Below, one piece after another: positions 60,406 through 64,000 of a stretch of 64,000 nt of DNA. Below the pieces are notes generated by a model, which worked only from the letters and a program-made list of their open reading frames with translations, was not told the origin of the DNA and ran no database searches. The stretch is from Cellulosimicrobium cellulans. GTDB taxonomy: Bacteria; Actinomycetota; Actinomycetes; Actinomycetales; Cellulomonadaceae. Positions within the stretch are counted from its first letter, which is position 1, and every line of letters begins with the position of its first letter. Location: the NCBI RefSeq assembly GCF_016907755.1, contig NZ_JAFBCN010000001.1, forward strand, positions 682,001 through 746,000, read 5' to 3'. The translations under genes and the position numbers were made by a program.

Positions 60406-62066
60406 CCGTGCTGACGAGCGCCGTCGACCCCGGGTCGGAGACGGCTCGGGCGAACGACGCCGCGCAGCGGGCGCTCGCCGGCGAGCTCCGGGACCGCACG
60501 TCGACCGTCGCGCGCGGGGGGCCGGCGTCGGCGCGTGACCGGCACGTCGCGCGCGGCAAGCTGCTGCCGCGCGACCGCGTCGACCGGCTGCTCGACGAGG
60601 GCAGCCCGTTCCTGGAGATCGCGCCGCTCGCCGGGTACGGCGTGGACGACGGCGCGTGGCCGGCCGCTGGGGTCGTCGCCGGGATCGGTGTGGTGAGCGG
60701 GCGGCAGGTCATGGTCGTGTGCAACGACGCGACCGTGAAGGGCGGGACGTACCACCCGCTCACGGTGAAGAAGCACCTGCGCGCGCAGGAGATCGCGCTC
60801 GAGAACCGGCTGCCGTGCGTCTACCTCGTCGACTCGGGCGGGGCGTTCCTGCCCCGGCAGGCCGAGGTGTTCCCGGACCGCGACCACTTCGGCCGGATCT
60901 TCTACCACCAGGCCCGGCTCTCGGCGGCGGGGATACCGCAGATCTCCGCGGTCCTCGGGTCGTGCACGGCGGGCGGTGCGTACGTGCCGGCCATGAGCGA
61001 CGAGACGGTGATCGTGCGCGACCAGGGCACGATCTTCCTCGGCGGGCCGCCGCTCGTGAAGGCGGCCATCGGCGAGGTCGTCACGGCCGAGGAGCTCGGG
61101 GGCGGCGAGCTGCACGCGCGGCGGAGCGGCGTCGTCGACCACCTCGCCGACGACGACGAGGACGCGCTCGACACCGTGCGCCGCATCGTCGCGACGCTCC
61201 CGCCCGACCCCGCACCTGCGTGGGCCGTCGCAGCGAGCCTGCCCCCCGCCGTCGGCCACGATGACGCCTGGGCGTCCGGACCGGGGACGACGAGCCGGTC
61301 CGGCGAAGGTCTGTACAGTGCCGTCCCGACCGATGTACAAGCACCGTACGACCCGCGCGAGATCATTGCGCGACTCGTCGACGGCAGCCGGTTCGACGAG
61401 TTCAAGCGCGAGTACGGCGACACGCTCGTCACCGGGTTCGCGCGCGTCCACGGCCACCCGGTGGGCATCCTCGCGAACCAGGGCGTGCTCTTCGGAGCGT
61501 CGGCGCTCAAGGGGGCGCACTTCATCGAGCTGTGCGACCAGCGCGGCATCCCGCTGCTGTTCCTGCAGAACATCTCCGGGTTCATGGTCGGCACCGACGC
61601 CGAGGCGGGTGGCATCGCCAAGGACGGCGCCAAGATGGTCACGGCCGTCGCGACGACGCGCGTCCCCAAGCTCACCGTGATCGTCGGCGGGTCGTTCGGC
61701 GCCGGCAACTACTCGATGTGCGGGCGCGCGTACTCGCCGCGGTTCCTGTGGTCGTGGCCTGCGAGCCGCATCTCCGTCATGGGCGGTCCGCAGGCCGCGT
61801 CCGTGCTGTCGACTGTCAAGCGCGACCAGCTCGCCGCGCGCGGCGAGACCTGGGACCCCGACGAGGAGGCCGCGTTCTCCGCCGGCATCCGCGCCGACTA
61901 CGACGAGCACGGCAGCCCCTACTACGCGACCGCGCGCCTGTGGGACGACGGCGTGATCGACCCCGCCGACACGCGCCGCGTGCTCGGCCTCGCCCTCGGC
62001 GTGTGCGCGCGCACGCCCCTCGCCGAGACCTGGACCGGTGACCGGTTCGGCCTCTTCCGGATGTGA
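60402..62066 (+). CDS. Acyl-CoA carboxylase carboxyltransferase (beta) subunit, methylcrotonyl-CoA type
   Basis: 554 residues, ATGA overlap with E2. The carboxyltransferase N-domain has [40 protein letters not shown] and [13 protein letters not shown]. The C-domain has [20 protein letters not shown], and [20 protein letters not shown] carries the oxyanion glycines. The FLPRQ and GGTYYP-like motifs are those of methylcrotonyl-CoA carboxylase MccB rather than propionyl-CoA carboxylase. It carboxylates 3-methylcrotonyl-CoA, the leucine intermediate after the oxoacid dehydrogenase. A linker near residues 270-300 is slightly expanded and of lower GC. Confidence 0.93.
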   Translation: MTVLTSAVDPGSETARANDAAQRALAGELRDRTSTVARGGPASARDRHVARGKLLPRDRVDRLLDEGSPFLEIAPLAGYGVDDGAWPAAGVVAGIGVVSGRQVMVVCNDATVKGGTYHPLTVKKHLRAQEIALENRLPCVYLVDSGGAFLPRQAEVFPDRDHFGRIFYHQARLSAAGIPQISAVLGSCTAGGAYVPAMSDETVIVRDQGTIFLGGPPLVKAAIGEVVTAEELGGGELHARRSGVVDHLADDDEDALDTVRRIVATLPPDPAPAWAVAASLPPAVGHDDAWASGPGTTSRSGEGLYSAVPTDVQAPYDPREIIARLVDGSRFDEFKREYGDTLVTGFARVHGHPVGILANQGVLFGASALKGAHFIELCDQRGIPLLFLQNISGFMVGTDAEAGGIAKDGAKMVTAVATTRVPKLTVIVGGSFGAGNYSMCGRAYSPRFLWSWPASRISVMGGPQAASVLSTVKRDQLAARGETWDPDEEAAFSAGIRADYDEHGSPYYATARLWDDGVIDPADTRRVLGLALGVCARTPLAETWTGDRFGLFRM

Positions 62067-62070
62067 GCCG

Positions 62071-64000
62071 ATGACCTCCGACACCCCCCACGAGGCGACG
62101 GCCCGGCCGGCGGACCGGCCGTCCGCGCGCCCGGCGGACCGGCCGGCTGCCCCACCTGGCGGCGATCCCGGGTTCCGCACGGTCCTCGTCGCCAACCGCG
62201 GCGAGATCGCGTGCCGCGTGATCGGCACGCTCCGGCGCCTCGGCGTGCGCTCGGTCGCCGTCTTCTCCGACGCTGACGCCGACGCTCGCCACGTGCGCGA
62301 GGCCGACGTCGCCGTCCGGATCGGTCCCGCGCCCGCCACGCAGAGCTACCTCGACGTCGATGCCGTCGTCGCCGCGGCCGTCGCGACCGGCGCCGAGGCG
62401 GTCCACCCCGGCTACGGCTTCCTGTCCGAGAACCCTGCGCTCGCCCGCGCGTGCGAGCGCGCGGGCATCGCGTTCGTCGGGCCGGGCGTCGACGCGCTCG
62501 AGGCGATGGCGGACAAGCTCGCCGCCAAGCGCATCGTCGGCGCCCGGGGCGTGCCGGTCGTGCCCGGCGCGGGCGAGCCCGGGATGCCCGACGACGACCT
62601 GCTGGCCGCCGCGCGCGGCGTCGGGTTCCCGCTGCTCGTCAAGCCGTCCGCCGGGGGCGGGGGCAAGGGCATGGTCGTCGTGCGGACGGCCGACGACCTG
62701 TCCGGTGCGCTCGCGTCCGCGCGTCGCGTCGCCGGGTCGTCGTTCGGCGACGACACGCTGCTGCTCGAACGGCTCGTCGAGGCGCCGCGCCACATCGAGG
62801 TGCAGGTGCTCGCCGACACCCACGGGACCGTGGTCCACCTCGGCGAGCGCGAGTGCTCGCTCCAGCGCCGCCACCAGAAGGTCGTGGAGGAGGCGCCGTC
62901 GCCGCTCCTCACTCCCGCGCAGCGCGCCCGGATGGGTGAGGCCGCGTGCGAGGTCGCGCGGTCCGTCGGGTACGTCGGCGCCGGGACGGTCGAGTTCCTC
63001 GTCCCCGCCGCGGACCCCGACGCGTTCTTCTTCATCGAGATGAACACGCGCCTGCAGGTCGAGCACCCCGTCACCGAGATGGTCACCGGCCTCGACCTCG
63101 TCGAGCTCCAGCTCCGCGTCGCGGCCGGCGCGCCGCTCGGGATCGCCCAGGACGACGTCGTGCTGCGCGGCCACGCCGTCGAGGCGCGCCTCTACGCCGA
63201 GTCGCCCGAGCGCGGGTTCCTCCCGGCGACCGGCTCGGTCCTGGTCTACGACGACGACGGCGTCCCCGCCGGTCCCGGCGCCTCGCCGCTGCGCCTCGAC
63301 TCGGGGATCGCCGCCGGTGCCGTCGTGAGTGGGTACTACGACCCCATGCTCGCGAAGGCCGTCGCGTGGGGTGAGACGCGTGACGAGGCCGTCGACCGGC
63401 TCGACGGGCTGCTCGCGCGGACCGTCGTGCTGGGGGTCGAGACGAACACGGCGTTCTTGCGGTCGTTGCTCGCGGATCCCGATGTCCGGGCGGGGCGGCT
63501 GGACACGGGGCTGATCGACCGGCTCGTGTCTTCCGGTTCGGGGCCTGTGCTCGGGTCCGGCGAGGGGCCGGGGGGTGTGCGCGCCGTCTACCATCCGCGC
63601 CCTCGTTCCTCGGGCGCTCCCGCCAGACCCAGCCACGACGGCGCGCACACCCCCCGACCCCTCACCTCCGCGGTCGGCTCACCCGCCGACCACGACGGCG
63701 CGCACACCCCCCGACTCCTCACCTCCGCGGTCGGCTCACCCGCCGACCACGACGGCGCGCACACCCCCCGACTCCTCACCTCCGCGGTCGGCTCACCCGC
63801 CGACCACGACGGCGCGCACACCCCCCGCCCCTTTGCTGCGGAGGTCGGCTCGCCGCCCGACGGCGTCGGGCGGGTCGAGCTCGTGGCCGCGGCACTGTTC
63901 CTCGTCGCGGTTGCGCTCGCCGAGCATGGGGTTGTGGCCCGTCCGGAGGACGAGATGGGCAGTAACCCGATGCTCGGCGGGGGAGCGGGGATCTCTGAGG
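62071..64000 (+). CDS. Biotin carboxylase/biotin carrier subunit of acyl-CoA carboxylase (3' end outside window)
   Basis: ATG 62071, 4 bases after the carboxyltransferase stop; 643 residues are visible and the frame runs off the window. After a Pro/Arg start, the biotin carboxylase domain opens [20 protein letters not shown] and shows [14 protein letters not shown], the ATP-grasp loop [11 protein letters not shown] and [25 protein letters not shown]. It ends near 500. Then come three 19-residue repeats in a Pro/Thr-rich linker, and a second folded segment begins ([18 protein letters not shown]). The biotin-binding domain must follow outside the window. With the beta subunit it forms a methylcrotonyl-CoA-type carboxylase. 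Confidence 0.92.
   Translation, partial: MTSDTPHEATARPADRPSARPADRPAAPPGGDPGFRTVLVANRGEIACRVIGTLRRLGVRSVAVFSDADADARHVREADVAVRIGPAPATQSYLDVDAVVAAAVATGAEAVHPGYGFLSENPALARACERAGIAFVGPGVDALEAMADKLAAKRIVGARGVPVVPGAGEPGMPDDDLLAAARGVGFPLLVKPSAGGGGKGMVVVRTADDLSGALASARRVAGSSFGDDTLLLERLVEAPRHIEVQVLADTHGTVVHLGERECSLQRRHQKVVEEAPSPLLTPAQRARMGEAACEVARSVGYVGAGTVEFLVPAADPDAFFFIEMNTRLQVEHPVTEMVTGLDLVELQLRVAAGAPLGIAQDDVVLRGHAVEARLYAESPERGFLPATGSVLVYDDDGVPAGPGASPLRLDSGIAAGAVVSGYYDPMLAKAVAWGETRDEAVDRLDGLLARTVVLGVETNTAFLRSLLADPDVRAGRLDTGLIDRLVSSGSGPVLGSGEGPGGVRAVYHPRPRSSGAPARPSHDGAHTPRPLTSAVGSPADHDGAHTPRLLTSAVGSPADHDGAHTPRLLTSAVGSPADHDGAHTPRPFAAEVGSPPDGVGRVELVAAALFLVAVALAEHGVVARPEDEMGSNPMLGGGAGISE
63570..63655. 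repeat. 19-bp perfect inverted repeat flanking the tandem array
   Basis: GGGGGGTGTGCGCGCCGTC (63570-63588) is the exact complement of GACGGCGCGCACACCCCCC (63637-63655), and the latter recurs in each tandem unit that follows. A single inverted copy ahead of direct copies can fold with any of them. Confidence 0.8.
63640..63810 (+). repeat. 57-bp tandem repeat, three units, in the carboxylase linker
   Basis: Units at 63640-63696, 63697-63753 and 63754-63810 are nearly identical (one C/T difference near base 20 of the first) and encode [19 protein letters not shown]-type 19-residue repeats. A decayed fourth unit continues to about 63867. Length divisible by 3 keeps the frame. GC-rich repeats this similar have duplicated recently. 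Confidence 0.85.

Noticed and set aside
63640-63867. CRISPR-like array from the repeats at the right edge
   Set aside because: Units are contiguous 57-mers with no spacers, stay in frame with the carboxylase gene and have no cas genes nearby.

Overview
The window is chromosomal DNA from a very GC-rich actinobacterium. Almost every codon ends in G or C, and many genes start at GTG or ATG directly behind a TAGNNT -10 box, the leaderless arrangement common in this phylum. The mix of three family 3 glycoside hydrolases, LysX, a zinc-responsive ribosomal protein set and an actinobacterial T-box suggests the Cellulomonadaceae/Promicromonosporaceae (a Cellulosimicrobium-like organism). That placement is inference. 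I see no phage, insertion sequence, CRISPR array, rRNA or tRNA. The PBP gene at the left edge and the biotin carboxylase gene at the right edge are cut by the window.

1-16 kb is mostly housekeeping: the transpeptidase half of a penicillin-binding protein; a TcyP-like cystine/dicarboxylate symporter behind a Cys-Arg-ending leader peptide; a DesK/DesR-type two-component pair; VanZ and other small membrane proteins or lipoproteins; a quinone oxidoreductase; a DksA/TraR zinc-finger protein; lysX with an extracytoplasmic esterase; and a GadC-like permease. 16-29 kb holds an amidohydrolase, cspA, and a copper block (two related His-bearing membrane proteins, CopC, two YcnI proteins, a CopC-CopD-YtkA fusion). 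An ECF sigma factor with its partner, a possible structured RNA, a TetR/DUF1772 divergent pair with clear operators, and an SDR follow.

29-35.7 kb is a zinc-starvation (Zur) block. A CobW-type protein, Cys-poor paralogs of L28, L33, S14, L31, L36 and L32, and an AztD-type zinc chaperone sit around three Zur-like palindromes. Beside it lies a second, archaeal-type aspartyl-tRNA synthetase behind what reads as a complete translational T-box with an Asp (GAC) specifier.

35.7-42.3 kb has a YibE/F membrane protein, a ketopantoate reductase and a very large SCO7613-type membrane protein. 42.5-55.5 kb is the most system-like part. A LytTR response regulator and a GHKL sensor kinase are followed by three different GH3 enzymes (a lipoprotein, a circularly permuted form with a membrane segment at each end, and a cytoplasmic form with a C-terminal extension), a small lipoprotein, a GtrA-like protein and a family 2 glycosyltransferase. 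Two promoters in this block share a 35-bp direct-repeat operator exactly 30 bp upstream of the -10 box, which I propose is the LytTR regulator's target.

55.5-64 kb is a branched-chain amino acid catabolic operon: a divergent Lrp regulator, then E1alpha, E1beta and E2 of a branched-chain 2-oxoacid dehydrogenase, then both subunits of a methylcrotonyl-CoA-type carboxylase. Adjacent genes share ATGA overlaps down to the carboxyltransferase. Three 60-bp palindromic elements with identical 15-30-15 architecture lie inside the E2 gene, and a 57-bp tandem repeat lies in the carboxylase gene.
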